This document shows positions 38,398-48,137 of a stretch of 64,000 nt of DNA, in pieces; position 1 is the first letter of the stretch, and each line of letters opens with the position of its first letter. Source of the stretch: Macrococcoides goetzii (GTDB lineage: Bacteria > Bacillota > Bacilli > Staphylococcales > Staphylococcaceae); the NCBI RefSeq assembly GCF_002742385.2, contig NZ_MJBI02000003.1, positions 1 to 64,000 on the forward strand. The letters run 5' to 3'. The notes under the pieces are model-generated. The model saw nothing but the letters and a program-made list of their open reading frames with translations, made no database searches and was not told the origin of the DNA. The position numbers were made by a program, and so were the translations under genes.

Positions 38398-39429
38398 TTG
38401 AATTATGCAGAAAGTGTCATTAATGGCTATACGTTAACAAAAGAAGAGGCACTCCAAATACTACAAACACCTGACCATCATTTATTATCATTATTAAATG
38501 ATGCTTACCAAGTACGTTATCACTATTATCAAAACAAGGTAAAACTTAATATGATCTTAAATGCTAAAAGCGGTCTCTGTGCGGAGGACTGTGGCTATTG
38601 TGGTCAATCGATTAAAGTAGATAAAAATGAAACAGGCTGTACACCATACGCTTTAGTCGATGAGGATAAGATTATTTGAGGTGCAGATAGTGCAGTTAAA
38701 AATAAAGTAGGTACTTATTGCATCGTTATGAGTGGACGTAAACCTACAAACCGTGAAGTAGACCGAGTTACGAACGCTGTTGAAGCAATCAAAGCAAATC
38801 ATCCACAGCTCAAAATTTGTGCTTGTCTTGGATTAACGAATGATGAACAGGCAAAAAAATTAAAAGCTGCAGGTGTAGATCGATATAATCATAATCTCAA
38901 TACGAGTGAACGATATCATGAAGAAGTCGTTTCTACACATACATATGAAGATCGCGTAAATACTGTTGAAATTATGAAAGCTAATAATATCTCACCTTGT
39001 TCCGGCGTAATTTGCGGTATGGGGGAAACAGATGAAGATATCGTTGATATGGCATTTGCACTTAAAGCAATTGATGCTGATAGTATCCCGGTAAACTTCT
39101 TACATGCGATCAAGGGAACAAAGTTTGAAGATAAAGATGAACTGACTCCAAATAAATGCTTAAAAATTTTATCTTTATTCCGTCTTGTTAATCCAACGAA
39201 AGAAATTCGCGTTTCAGGTGGCCGTGAAGTCAACCTTCGTTCTTTACAGCCTCTTGCCTTGTATGCTGCTAACTCTATCTTTGTTGGTGATTATTTAGTA
39301 ACTGAAGGTCAACCGAACAAAGAAGATTATCAGATCATCGAAGATTTAGGTTTTGAAATTGAATCAAATGTCTTTTTACAGTCTCCCGATAAAATAGAAA
39401 GTAAAGAGACAAAAATAGAAATAAAATAG
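38398..39429 (+). pseudogene. bioB: Biotin synthase interrupted by an in-frame TGA
   Basis: BioB is the radical-SAM enzyme that inserts sulfur into dethiobiotin. The reading frame runs from a TTG start (38398, after AGGGGG) to 39429, 343 codons, but codon 94 (38677-38679) is TGA. Both parts stay in one frame with no other lesion. Part 1 has the SAM cluster motif CAEDCGYC (Cys 61, 65, 68). Part 2 resumes with [10 protein letters not shown] and keeps [16 protein letters not shown] and [12 protein letters not shown]. At the TGA the S. aureus protein as I recall has an acidic residue. No other bio gene is in the window. It may be a recent inactivation, a read-through site, or a sequencing error. 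Confidence 0.88.
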
Positions 39430-39450
39430 TAATAAAAATAGAAAAATATA

Positions 39451-39490
39451 AAAAAAGAATGATCCTGATAATGGATCATTCTTTTAATTA
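39451..39490. terminator. Bidirectional terminator, bioB and 2-hydroxyacid dehydrogenase
   Basis: A 13-bp stem AAAAGAATGATCC/GGATCATTCTTTT (39453-39485, loop TGATAAT) flanked by an A-run and T-run, between two convergent genes. Confidence 0.9.
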
Positions 39491-40444
39491 TTTTTTCACT
39501 TCACTGATAGGCTTCCTACCTTCAATAATTAACTCAGCATTTTTTATACACAGCTCAATCATTGCATCTCTCGTATCAACTGTTGCACTTCCGATATGCG
39601 GAAGCACTGTAATGCGCTTTTCAGATAGGAAAGGATGATCTTTCCCAACAGGTTCGTTATTTAATACATCAACCCCTGCTGCATAAATCTCTTCATTTTG
39701 AATGGCTTCCAGTAAGTCATTTTCAACGACATGTCCACCACGACCTATATTTATAAATATCGCACTTGATTTCATCTTTTTAAATGCATCTTTATTAAAT
39801 ATATTTTTTGTTTCATTAGTTAATGGTGCTGTACATATGATAAAGTCACTTGTTTCAAGTAATTTATCAAAAGATACATAATTTGCTCCGAGTGCTTTCG
39901 CAGCTTCGCTTTCACTACGGTTATGATATTGAACATGCATGTTTAGTCCGATGCAGCGTTTCGCTAATGCTGTACCGATATTTCCCATACCAAATATTCC
40001 GACTGTCTTTTTGTACACATCAAGTCCAGCAAGTAAATAAGGAGACCATCCAACCCAGTTGCCGTCTTTTACTAATTCATTTGCTTCAATGATGCGTCTT
40101 GCTGTTACAAGCATTAAAGTAAATGCGAGTTCAGCAGTTGTTTCTATAAGTACATCAGGTGTGTTACATACCACTATATCTTTACTATGTGCATATTCGA
40201 TATCAATATTGTCATAACCAACGGCAAGATTAATTACTGCTTTAAGGTCAGGATTGTTATCAATAAATTCTTTATCAATAGTATCACTTAGCATTGAAAT
40301 AACAATAGATTTATCTTTTGATGATTCTAGTAATGCTTCTCTTGGCATTGGTTTAATCGTCTCTGGATAAACTTCTACCTCTGCAATAGATTCTAATTGC
40401 TCAACATAACGCTTTGGAATACTTCTTGTAATCAATACTTTCAT
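39488..40444 (-). CDS. D-isomer-specific 2-hydroxyacid dehydrogenase
   Basis: The 318-residue protein has the family's NAD-binding loop GIFGMGNIGTALAKR, the substrate arginine region FINIGRGGHVVENDLL, and the catalytic His of LPHIGSAT. These are typical of glyoxylate/hydroxypyruvate reductase-like enzymes. Substrate unproved. The ATG at 40444 has GAAGGGG upstream within the end of the preceding gene, whose stop is two bases away; this suggests coupling in the DUF86-NagD-dehydrogenase transcript, as in Staphylococcus. Confidence 0.9.
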   Translation of the reverse strand: MKVLITRSIPKRYVEQLESIAEVEVYPETIKPMPREALLESSKDKSIVISMLSDTIDKEFIDNNPDLKAVINLAVGYDNIDIEYAHSKDIVVCNTPDVLIETTAELAFTLMLVTARRIIEANELVKDGNWVGWSPYLLAGLDVYKKTVGIFGMGNIGTALAKRCIGLNMHVQYHNRSESEAAKALGANYVSFDKLLETSDFIICTAPLTNETKNIFNKDAFKKMKSSAIFINIGRGGHVVENDLLEAIQNEEIYAAGVDVLNNEPVGKDHPFLSEKRITVLPHIGSATVDTRDAMIELCIKNAELIIEGRKPISEVKK

Positions 40445-40445
40445 A

Positions 40446-41228
40446 TTATTCCCCTTCATATATGTCGATTACTTCTAATAGGTTCTTAACACTATATGTC
40501 GGTGGTACCGCTTCAGCCATAACCTGTTCATAAGTTGAAACACCTGTCTGAACATGTAGTGTATCGATATCACTATTGATACCACTCATTATATCTGTCA
40601 TATAAAGGTCACCAATCATGACAAGTTCTGACTTATCCAGACCGATCATTTCAACAGCTTTATTCATTATAGTAGGCATTGGCTTACCGATAAACTTAGG
40701 TTCAACACCTGTTGAAACAGTGATAACACTTGTTAATGCACCGTTACCAGGTAAGAAACCACGTTCAGTTGGAATCGATGTATCTGGATTAGTAGAAATA
40801 AATTTCGCACCATTTCGTACAGCTAAACAAGCAATCGATAATTTTTCATAGTTGATATCTACATCCAGACCGATTACAACATAATCTACATGTTCATCTT
40901 CTTTGATCTCTAAACCTTCATCGTCTAAGGCTTGACGAATACCTGTTCCACCAATAACATAGACCGTTGCCCCTGGTTTTTCATCAGCTATATATGATGC
41001 TGTAGCCATCGCGCTTGTGACAACATTATTAGCATGTGCTACAAATCCCATCTTAGAAAGTTTATCTGCTACTTCATCCGGTCTTTTTGATGCGTTATTC
41101 GTTACAAATAAATAAGGTAAATTATTATTCGCTAAATATGCAATAAATTCTCTAGCACCTTCAATGACTTCTGTTCCGGCATACATCGTGCCATCTAAAT
41201 CTAATAAGTATCCACTATATTTTTTCAT
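40446..41228 (-). CDS. NagD-like HAD-IIA phosphatase
   Basis: The 260-residue HAD hydrolase shows motif [12 protein letters not shown] with both aspartates, motif [16 protein letters not shown], motif III lysine in [10 protein letters not shown], and motif [15 protein letters not shown]. The cap position fits subclass IIA (NagD, TIGR01457). Members dephosphorylate nucleotides or sugar phosphates; here the substrate is unknown. The ATG at 41228 follows AAGGTAG. It overlaps the upstream DUF86 gene by 14 bases. Confidence 0.88.
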   Translation of the reverse strand: MKKYSGYLLDLDGTMYAGTEVIEGAREFIAYLANNNLPYLFVTNNASKRPDEVADKLSKMGFVAHANNVVTSAMATASYIADEKPGATVYVIGGTGIRQALDDEGLEIKEDEHVDYVVIGLDVDINYEKLSIACLAVRNGAKFISTNPDTSIPTERGFLPGNGALTSVITVSTGVEPKFIGKPMPTIMNKAVEMIGLDKSELVMIGDLYMTDIMSGINSDIDTLHVQTGVSTYEQVMAEAVPPTYSVKNLLEVIDIYEGE

Positions 41229-41652
41229 TTTTACTACCTTTCCCAAATGCTGATACAGGACCAAGTTCATTTGCTATAAACGTATCAACATCGTTTTTGA
41301 ATTTTTGATAGGCATTGATGTTCTCCATAAAAATGCGCTTTACTTCTGCATGGTTAATATCTGTATAATTTCGAACAAACCATTGACGTGTAGGTAAAGT
41401 CTTACTAATTTCATCTTTAGAAATAGATGAAATCACCTTTTCCATTTCTAAAATATCAATGACATCCTGATAACTACCAGGATCACGCATAACAAATCCA
41501 TCGATAATCATGTTTCCTACATCAACAACTGCTTCTATAAGCATATGACATACACGTTCTAATGCGAATCCTTCAGAATTTACTACTTCTTTTGATAACT
41601 TATCAATATACACGAGTTTTTCTTCTAATTCATCTCTATCTACAAAATACAT
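41215..41652 (-). CDS. DUF86-family protein (YutE type)
   Basis: The 145-residue all-helical protein belongs to DUF86, the family that includes HepT-like toxins. [19 protein letters not shown] and [16 protein letters not shown] are the conserved blocks. The RX4-6HXY motif of active HepT RNases is not seen (the corresponding segment is RQWFVRNY), and no MNT nucleotidyltransferase partner lies beside it. It is therefore more likely the conserved housekeeping YutE than a toxin. It heads the NagD and dehydrogenase genes. Confidence 0.8.
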   Translation of the reverse strand: MYFVDRDELEEKLVYIDKLSKEVVNSEGFALERVCHMLIEAVVDVGNMIIDGFVMRDPGSYQDVIDILEMEKVISSISKDEISKTLPTRQWFVRNYTDINHAEVKRIFMENINAYQKFKNDVDTFIANELGPVSAFGKGSKNEKI

Positions 41653-41733
41653 CTGATCGCCTCCACCACTATTCTATCAAATTTTGAAAAGCAATACACA
41701 ACATGTATAATAAAATTACTGGAGGAATGCTTA

Positions 41734-41997
41734 ATGATAGATATGTTTTTATACGATGATACTGAAAAGGCAAATATACGATTTGTAAGTTTTGTTGGAG
41801 AAAATCGCCATGATTTAGCATTGATTCAAACAGATAGACACTATGGTAAGACAATCGTTCTCAATACTCAATCGAATAAATTCGGCATTATTGGTCGTGA
41901 TGATCTCGATGAAGAAGGTTATATTGCCCATGTGTTTGGTATTAGTGATGCAGATGCTAAAGAAATCACTGAATTTCTTAATGAAGTAATCCATTAA
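41734..41997 (+). CDS. DUF3055-family protein
   Basis: The 87-residue acidic protein (MIDMFLYDDTEKANIRFVSF, then LVLNTQSNKFGIIGRDDL-like centre and a helical C-terminus) matches DUF3055 of Bacilli, function unknown. The ATG at 41734 follows TGGAGG. It is a single gene flanked by a divergent DUF86 gene and a convergent YutD gene, with a shared terminator. Confidence 0.82.
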   Translation: MIDMFLYDDTEKANIRFVSFVGENRHDLALIQTDRHYGKTIVLNTQSNKFGIIGRDDLDEEGYIAHVFGISDADAKEITEFLNEVIH

Positions 41998-42034
41998 AAA
42001 ATTCCAGCTTACCGAAGTAAGCTGGAATTTTTTT
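41997..42034. terminator. Bidirectional terminator, DUF3055 and yutD
   Basis: A 14-bp stem AAATTCCAGCTTAC/GTAAGCTGGAATTT (41999-42030, loop CGAA) with A- and T-runs on the two sides. It touches both stop codons. Confidence 0.92.
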
Positions 42035-42530
42035 ATTTAATGAAATCACTAAATGTTTTCATATTCTTTTCTTTTGATGCATGATGACTTTCGTCTGCAA
42101 TTTCATTGTCGGCAGTCGGTTTTGAATCATCAGCAACTTCATCTACAACGCTATCTTCTATTTCTTCTTCAGCTATCACTTCAGTAAGATCATCATGTTC
42201 ATTTGATTCAATATCTGTTATTAATTCTGGTTGTGTTAATTTTACAACTTCACTTTCAGTTAAACGTTTTAACACGAAATAGGCACATCCAAAATTGCAG
42301 TATTCTAGTAAGTAATCCTGAATTGCAGAAAATCTCTTACTAATATCTGCACCTTTTTTCTTATCATCAAAGAATCCTTTTAACCTTAATTGTTCAAATC
42401 CGATATCTCCTACGATATATGGATATCGGTCTAAAATTTCTGAGTAACGTCCTTCGAACATTTCCTGATTAAATGCATCTTTATGATTTTCTATAATATG
42501 AAAGTAATGTTGATTCACGTTAATAATCAT
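42033..42530 (-). CDS. YutD-family protein (DUF1027) with acidic tail
   Basis: Residues 1-95 match YutD (DUF1027): FEGRYSEILDRYPYIVGDIGFEQLRLKGFF and EYCNFGCAYFVLKRL. The remaining 70 residues are a low-complexity acidic tail rich in D, E, S and A, ending in MKTFSDFIK. The function is unknown. The ATG at 42530 lies seven bases after the lipA stop, so it is probably cotranscribed with lipA, as in other Bacilli. The tail length varies between species in such proteins, so its sequence is probably not critical. Confidence 0.82.
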   Translation of the reverse strand: MIINVNQHYFHIIENHKDAFNQEMFEGRYSEILDRYPYIVGDIGFEQLRLKGFFDDKKKGADISKRFSAIQDYLLEYCNFGCAYFVLKRLTESEVVKLTQPELITDIESNEHDDLTEVIAEEEIEDSVVDEVADDSKPTADNEIADESHHASKEKNMKTFSDFIK

Positions 42531-42537
42531 ATGTCAC

Positions 42538-43452
42538 CTACTCGCTTGCAGCTTCACCTAGTCTGTGTTTTTCTTTTGCTGCTGCATTAACCTGTTCATC
42601 GGCATGGTAAGAACTACGTACCATCGGTCCAGCTTGACAATGTTTAAATCCTTTTTCCATTGCTATTTTACGCAATTTACCGAACTCTAATGGTGAATAA
42701 TATTTTTGAACTTTTAGATGCTTACGTGAAGGTTGTAAATATTGACCAATTGTCATAATATCAACATCATTTGCACGTAGATCATCCATAACTTCTAAAA
42801 TTTCTTCCCAAGTTTCACCTAAGCCAACCATTAAGCTTGATTTTGTAGGAATATCTGGTTGCAATTCTTTTGAACGACGTAATACTTCTAATGAACGATC
42901 ATATTTCGCACGCGCACGAACTCTTGGCGTTAAACGACGCACTGTTTCAATATTATGATTCAAAATATCAGGACGTGCATTCATCAAACGTTCCCAGTTA
43001 TCAAAACTTCCACCCATATCTGATGGTAAGACTTCTATTGTTGTATAAGGATTTACTTCACGTACTTTACGAATCGTTTCAGCATAAACTTCAGAACCGC
43101 CATCTTTTAAGTCATCACGTGCAACTGCAGTAATTACAACGTGTTTAAGATTCATCAGACGAACAGATTCTGCAACTCGTTCTGGTTCGTTTAAATCAAG
43201 TTCATTCGGTAAACCTGTCTTAACGGCACAGAAACGACATGCACGCGTACAAACTGCCCCTAAAATCATAATCGTAGCTGTACGACGTTCACCCCAGCAT
43301 TCATGAATATTAGGACATTTTGCTTCTTCACAAACTGTATTTAAATTATGCTCACGCATCATTTTCTTCAGGCCAGTGTAATTCTTATTTGTATTTAACT
43401 TAATTTTAAGCCATTCGGGTTTTCTTAAGATTTCTTCGTTCTTAGTCGCCAA
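42538..43452 (-). CDS. lipA: Lipoyl synthase
   Basis: LipA is a radical-SAM enzyme that inserts two sulfurs into protein-bound octanoate to make the lipoyl cofactor. The 304-residue protein has the SAM cluster motif CTRACRFC, the auxiliary cluster cysteines in [12 protein letters not shown], and the C-terminal RSSYHAD serine. The start is a TTG at 43452 with GGAGGG seven bases before it. Client proteins such as GcvH lie in the same window. An extended -10 promoter is visible just upstream. Confidence 0.96.
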   Translation of the reverse strand: MATKNEEILRKPEWLKIKLNTNKNYTGLKKMMREHNLNTVCEEAKCPNIHECWGERRTATIMILGAVCTRACRFCAVKTGLPNELDLNEPERVAESVRLMNLKHVVITAVARDDLKDGGSEVYAETIRKVREVNPYTTIEVLPSDMGGSFDNWERLMNARPDILNHNIETVRRLTPRVRARAKYDRSLEVLRRSKELQPDIPTKSSLMVGLGETWEEILEVMDDLRANDVDIMTIGQYLQPSRKHLKVQKYYSPLEFGKLRKIAMEKGFKHCQAGPMVRSSYHADEQVNAAAKEKHRLGEAASE

Positions 43453-43480
43453 TTCAATCCCTCCAATTAATTATTCTACA

Positions 43481-43508
43481 ATTATAACATAAAGTTATTA
43501 TTTTGAAA
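43481..43508 (-). promoter_or_regulatory. Putative lipA promoter
   Basis: On the minus strand TTTCAA (43503-43508), a 16-base spacer and TATAAT (43481-43486) preceded by TG at -14. It lies about 30 bases upstream of the lipA TTG. Confidence 0.55.
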
Positions 43509-43525
43509 TTCTAAGATTTTATTGT

Positions 43526-44854
43526 TCAAAAATTGTACTCATTATTTTCAATTGCTGTTTGCATTAAATCACGCAAAAATTCAGGCATGAAATATTCTTT
43601 TTCATTTTGAACAAACTGTGGGAAAAATCGGCCAAAAGTATACATATCTAATGTTGCTAATTTGTAATTCTGATGATTATCAATTTCTTCTGTACCAATA
43701 AAATATCTTTGCTGTGATTGTATATATCCGATATTATGTAATACATACATACCAAATAAATCGCCTCTAAAACCAAACCCTTTAACGATCTCATCTTTAT
43801 ATTCATGTTGTTGACTAACATTTATCACTTCTTTTAACTCACGTCCGGTCAAAGTAATTTTTACAGGATTAATCGGATGTGGCAACATTTTATGCAGTTC
43901 ATATTTTGTAAATTGATTGCCGATATATCCATTAACGATAAGTCCGGAATTGATTAACGCACATTCTCCACCAGTAAATTGCATTAGTTTATCCGCTAAT
44001 ATGTATGTTGTATATGATGCACTGTATAATCTTCTTGGTAAATCAATTTGTCTTTCTGTAATTGGCTCTGATAATAACGTTTTACCTTGTGCATAATAAT
44101 CATCTTCAGTATTACGAATATCATCTGTATTAATTAATCTTGCTTTTTTATCCACTAGCTTGTTGTCATCAAAAGTCAATGTAACTTCCCCTAGATACTC
44201 ACCGTATCTTCCTGCAGCTCCGATTAGAACTCCGTTAACTTGCTCACCATGTTCAAAATAATGATGTGTATGCGCACCGAGAATCAAATCGATTTCCGGA
44301 TGACTTTCAGCAAGTGTTCTATCAAAGAATTTACCTAAATGGCTTAAAACAATAACGACATCAACATTCGGTCGTAATTTTCGTATTTCTTCAGTAATAG
44401 CCGTCATCGGATCTGTGACAATCCAACCTAAAGCTTTATAAAATGGCGTGAATTCCGCCGTAGCACCAACGATACCAAATTTAATACCATTCTTTTCATA
44501 AATAACAGATTTATCAATATTATTAGGTAAATGTCCAGCTTCATCAAATAAATTACAGCAAGTCACTTTAAAATTTGCATTCTGATAAAGTCGATTGAAA
44601 TCCTCAAAATTTAAAGTTATTCCTTCATTATTACCAAGCGTTACGACATCCACCTGCGCTTCGTTTAACAACTGAACATTTGCCTGACCAAGCGTTGCTT
44701 CTGTAAATGGATGACTTCTATCAACATGATCACCTAAATCTAAATAAAGCATGTTTTGTGATTCTGACTTTATGTCCAGAATATATCGTGTGATTTTCTT
44801 ATAGTTTGATAAATAACTATGCATATCATTCGTATGAAATATTTTTATATCCAT
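43526..44854 (-). CDS. YunD-like metallophosphatase/5'-nucleotidase
   Basis: The 442-residue protein joins a metallophosphoesterase domain (FHTNDMHSYL, YLDLGDHVDRS, TLGNNEG, VVIVLSHLGKF, GAHTHHYFEHG) to a 5'-nucleotidase C-terminal domain (about residue 270 on, with NSGLIVNGY). No signal peptide is seen, so it should act in the cytoplasm, unlike surface AdsA. It may hydrolyse nucleotides or UDP-sugars. It is the last gene of YunF-YunE-YunD, spaced by 11 and 15 bases. Confidence 0.87.
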   Translation of the reverse strand: MDIKIFHTNDMHSYLSNYKKITRYILDIKSESQNMLYLDLGDHVDRSHPFTEATLGQANVQLLNEAQVDVVTLGNNEGITLNFEDFNRLYQNANFKVTCCNLFDEAGHLPNNIDKSVIYEKNGIKFGIVGATAEFTPFYKALGWIVTDPMTAITEEIRKLRPNVDVVIVLSHLGKFFDRTLAESHPEIDLILGAHTHHYFEHGEQVNGVLIGAAGRYGEYLGEVTLTFDDNKLVDKKARLINTDDIRNTEDDYYAQGKTLLSEPITERQIDLPRRLYSASYTTYILADKLMQFTGGECALINSGLIVNGYIGNQFTKYELHKMLPHPINPVKITLTGRELKEVINVSQQHEYKDEIVKGFGFRGDLFGMYVLHNIGYIQSQQRYFIGTEEIDNHQNYKLATLDMYTFGRFFPQFVQNEKEYFMPEFLRDLMQTAIENNEYNF

Positions 44855-44869
44855 TCAATTGCCTCCTTA

Positions 44870-45703
44870 TCATCCAGTGAAGCTTTTAATAATTAAATAT
44901 ATTCCTAATAGCATTAATATAATACGTAACATCAGTACAACTGTAGTTGATTTCATGCGCTTATTGATCTGCACACCGATCTTTGCACCAATAAAACTAG
45001 CAATAATTAGTATAATTGCATATGACCATATAATATTTCCTTGTATGATATGACTTGTTGCGCCACTGACACTTGATACAAATATCATAATCATACTCGT
45101 GCCTACTGCAATATGAGGCGGAAATCTAAAGATAATGATCATCAGAGGTGTCATCAAAGCCCCTCCTCCGATTCCAAAAAGGCCTGTTAAACATCCTACC
45201 AGAAAGGTTAATAAAACAGCTGGTATCGGTGCAATACTATAATGGTAAGTATCACCTTTTATATCGGTATATGATTTTTCATACTTTTTATTCTGGAAGA
45301 ATTTAATCGGTTTTATTTTATCTCTTACCATTAAAACAATACTCATAATAATTAAGAAGATACCGAAATAAAGATTAAAGCGGTGAATCGTTAAATACTG
45401 ACTTAAATGAGCACCTACTAATGCTCCGGGAATAATACCCACCATAAAGATAACAGCATTTTTAAGATCTGCCTGTTTATTTTTAATATAACCAAGAGAT
45501 GCAGATAAACCCGTTGAAATTAAAATCACAGTAGATGTTCCAATCGCTTTCTGTGGTGTAATACCATCAATCAATCCTATTTCCATACCTAAATATATTA
45601 ATGCCGGCACAATAATGATACCACCACCGATACCAACGATTGAGCCAATAATACTTGAAAATAAACCTAAAAATATTAAAACAAAAATTGCAGTCATACT
45701 CAT
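44870..45703 (-). CDS. TauE/SafE-family permease (YunE type)
   Basis: The 277-residue protein has about eight membrane spans and the repeated TauE/SafE motif GIGGGIIIVPALIYLG and FGIGGGALMTPLMII. The family exports or imports small sulfur-containing or organic anions such as sulfite or sulfoacetate. The substrate is not evident; neighbouring sulfur genes (suf, lipA) are suggestive only. The ATG at 45703 follows AGGAAGTG; an ATG two codons on is possible. Confidence 0.85.
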   Translation of the reverse strand: MSMTAIFVLIFLGLFSSIIGSIVGIGGGIIIVPALIYLGMEIGLIDGITPQKAIGTSTVILISTGLSASLGYIKNKQADLKNAVIFMVGIIPGALVGAHLSQYLTIHRFNLYFGIFLIIMSIVLMVRDKIKPIKFFQNKKYEKSYTDIKGDTYHYSIAPIPAVLLTFLVGCLTGLFGIGGGALMTPLMIIIFRFPPHIAVGTSMIMIFVSSVSGATSHIIQGNIIWSYAIILIIASFIGAKIGVQINKRMKSTTVVLMLRIILMLLGIYLIIKSFTG

Positions 45704-45714
45704 TTCAACACTTC

Positions 45715-46563
45715 CTAAAATAGTTTTAGTTGTTTAAAGTTTAAACCTGTATATTCGATATTTAATATTTCACACATTCGTTTCGCATTACCAGCTGCAT
45801 GACCACCTGAATTATTATTAAATACAACGTAAACATTTCTCGCTTTCTGATTGAGAATTTGAAGCTCTTTCGCTAAAAATTTTAATTCAGTTTCGTTATA
45901 ATCATAAAGATAGCGTACATCTCGCCATTCCTGATCAGACAAATCTTTTTTCGTCCATCCGGCAATATTTCTCCCGTGAAAGCGAACAAGTGCATCCTCA
46001 TGTGTGATACGATTTACGAATGGTATACTGCCATGACCCGCTTGTGGTTCATCACATACAGAATGAATTAACTGTTGTTCATATAGAAAATTAAGTGTAT
46101 GTTCTTTCATGTCAGATGTAAACCAGCTATCATTTCTAAATTCAATACAAATAGGAAATTGTTTAAAATGGTTTTTCAAGTAAATAATATAATTGATATT
46201 TACTGTAGTACAATCATACCAAGGTGGAAACTGAATGAGTAAACATCCAAGCTTTCCAGCGTCATATATAGGTTGAAGCATTGTTTTAAATTGTTCAATG
46301 AGCTCCATTCTCGATGCAGCAAAATCTTCTACTGCAGCATGTCCTGTGAGTGCTTGATGAATTTTAACGATAAATTTAAAATTATCCGGTGTTTCTTTTA
46401 TCCATTTTTGAATATTGCGTTCCGGTTGAACAGAATAATACGTAGCATCAAGTTCAACAATCGGAAAATGCGCACCATAATGATAAAGCTTTTCATTTTT
46501 ATTTGTGAGATCTGCATATAATAAATCATGATCTCCCCAACCTGTCAGTCCTATATAAATCAT
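45715..46563 (-). CDS. DUF72-family protein (YunF type)
   Basis: The 282-residue protein begins YIGLTGWGDHDLLYA and has the DUF72 blocks ELDATYYSVQPERNIQKW, LLIQFPPWYDCT, CIEFRNDSW, VRFHGRNIAGW and YVVFNNNSGGHAAGNAKRM. The family has a TIM-barrel-like fold and no proven activity. It opens the YunF-E-D unit and is divergent from the FetAB-like genes 57 bases away. Confidence 0.87.
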   Translation of the reverse strand: MIYIGLTGWGDHDLLYADLTNKNEKLYHYGAHFPIVELDATYYSVQPERNIQKWIKETPDNFKFIVKIHQALTGHAAVEDFAASRMELIEQFKTMLQPIYDAGKLGCLLIQFPPWYDCTTVNINYIIYLKNHFKQFPICIEFRNDSWFTSDMKEHTLNFLYEQQLIHSVCDEPQAGHGSIPFVNRITHEDALVRFHGRNIAGWTKKDLSDQEWRDVRYLYDYNETELKFLAKELQILNQKARNVYVVFNNNSGGHAAGNAKRMCEILNIEYTGLNFKQLKLF

Positions 46564-46620
46564 TTCATCACCTAACTGTTATTTTATCATAAACTTATCA
46601 AAATATAGATTGGAGAACTT

Positions 46621-47337
46621 ATGACTACCATTACCCTTAATGATGTAAATTTTTCTGTTAATGATAAACATATTATTAAAAATGTATCGACAAATTTTCA
46701 TTCCGGCAAGATCACCGCTTTAATCGGTCCCAGTGGTGCCGGCAAAACAACGATTTTAAAAATGATCAACGGATTAATCAGTCCAACTTCTGGTGATATA
46801 TTAATTGATGATCAATCTATTCAATCACTTGATTTAGTTGAGCTGAAAAAACAAATTGGATTAGCACTTCAAAGTGCACCGATGATTCAAGGTACAGTAT
46901 ACGATAATATCAATCTACCTAAGACGATATTTAATCAGACACTACCGGTTGAAGCAGCTACTAAACTTCTTGATCAGCTCAACTTGGATTCGATTGACCT
47001 AAACACAAATGTAAGAAGCCTTTCAGGAGGGCAACGTCAACGTCTATCTATCGCACGAACATTAGTTAACCAGCCTAAAGTCTTATTACTCGATGAAATT
47101 ACATCGAGCTTAGATCCACGAAGTGTACGTGAAGTAGAAGCATTGATCCATAAAATCAATGAAAGATATAACGTCACAGTGATCTGGATAACGCATGACG
47201 TTGATCAGGCGAAACGGGCTGCTGATTACTACTGCATGCTTAAAGATGGTGAAGTTGTTACTACAGGTGAAGCAAGTCAATTATTTGAATCAAATAATGA
47301 AACCTTGAATGCTTTTCTGAAAGGAGAAATAGAATGA
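46621..47337 (+). CDS. FetA-like ABC transporter ATPase
   Basis: The 238-residue ATPase has Walker A GPSGAGKTT, the Q-loop LALQSAP, the signature LSGGQRQRLS, Walker B VLLLDEITSSLD and the switch histidine in ITHDVDQAKR. The paired permease is of the UPF0014 type, so this corresponds to the E. coli FetAB (YbbLM) iron exporter, which protects against oxidative stress. The direction and metal are inferred. The ATG at 46621 follows TTGGAGA. Its stop overlaps the permease start by four bases. Confidence 0.85.
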   Translation: MTTITLNDVNFSVNDKHIIKNVSTNFHSGKITALIGPSGAGKTTILKMINGLISPTSGDILIDDQSIQSLDLVELKKQIGLALQSAPMIQGTVYDNINLPKTIFNQTLPVEAATKLLDQLNLDSIDLNTNVRSLSGGQRQRLSIARTLVNQPKVLLLDEITSSLDPRSVREVEALIHKINERYNVTVIWITHDVDQAKRAADYYCMLKDGEVVTTGEASQLFESNNETLNAFLKGEIE

Positions 47338-48107
47338 CATTAACACAACTGGCATTAACACTTATATTCGTACTGATACCATTAGTCTTAAGTTATACAT
47401 TGAAACTTGGGCTTGAAAAAGATATTATCATCGCAACGATTAGAAGTACTATTCAGCTTATTCTCATCGGTTATTTACTAACTTTCGTTTTTGATGGCAA
47501 TCACCCAATCTATATCCTGCTGATGATATTATTGATGATTACAGCCGCAACACAAAACATTATAAAAAAAGGCAAAGGGATTAAAGGAATCACCTGGAAG
47601 ATCGTGCTGACGTTAATCACAGTAGAGGTAGTAACGCAAGCCATTCTACTAGGCTTTCATATCATACCATTTGAAGCGCGTTATGTTATACCGATTAGCG
47701 GTATGATGATTGGTAATGCAATGGTATTATCACTACTATTTCTCAATCGTTTCATAAGTGAACTTGATCAAAATGAAGAACAAATAGAATTAATTCTCTC
47801 ACTTGGAGGAAATCCAAAACAAGCCATTCATAGAGTGCTTATGGCATCTATAAAAAATTCGATGATACCGACAATCGAAAGCCAAAAGACAATGGGGCTC
47901 GTGCAACTTCCCGGAATGATGAGCGGACAGATTATCGGTGGGGCAGATCCTATAGTTGCTGCACAATTCCAATTACTTATTCTGTTCTTATTATTGACAG
48001 CAGCAACATTATCAAGTGTGATGGTCGGCTTTCTAAGTTATCCGACTTTATTTAACGAAAAACAGCAGTTCATTGGTAAATATTACAACACAGAAAAAAA
48101 TGCCTAA
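47334..48107 (+). CDS. FetB-like permease (UPF0014)
   Basis: The 257-residue protein has about seven membrane spans and the UPF0014 blocks ATIRSTIQLILIGYLL, YVIPISGMMIGNAMV, EEQIELILSLGGNPKQAIHRVL and LPGMMSGQIIGGADPIVAAQFQ. It is the membrane half of the FetAB-like transporter, coupled to the ATPase gene through ATGA. It sits next to the suf operon, so a role in iron balance during Fe-S assembly would make sense, but this is an inference. Confidence 0.85.
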   Translation: MTLTQLALTLIFVLIPLVLSYTLKLGLEKDIIIATIRSTIQLILIGYLLTFVFDGNHPIYILLMILLMITAATQNIIKKGKGIKGITWKIVLTLITVEVVTQAILLGFHIIPFEARYVIPISGMMIGNAMVLSLLFLNRFISELDQNEEQIELILSLGGNPKQAIHRVLMASIKNSMIPTIESQKTMGLVQLPGMMSGQIIGGADPIVAAQFQLLILFLLLTAATLSSVMVGFLSYPTLFNEKQQFIGKYYNTEKNA

Positions 48108-48132
48108 GACATTACGTCTTAGGCATTTTTTT
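48093..48132. terminator. Bidirectional terminator, fetB-like gene and sufB
   Basis: A 16-bp stem AAAAAATGCCTAAGAC/GTCTTAGGCATTTTTT (48095-48131, loop ATTAC) with T-runs on both strands. The fetB-like stop lies in its 5' arm. Confidence 0.92.
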
Positions 48133-48137
48133 ATATT

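Noticed and set aside
41215-41652. DUF86 protein as a HepT toxin of a HepT/MNT toxin-antitoxin pair
   Set aside because: The RX4-6HXY RNase motif is not seen and there is no nucleotidyltransferase neighbour; gene order matches the housekeeping yutE context.
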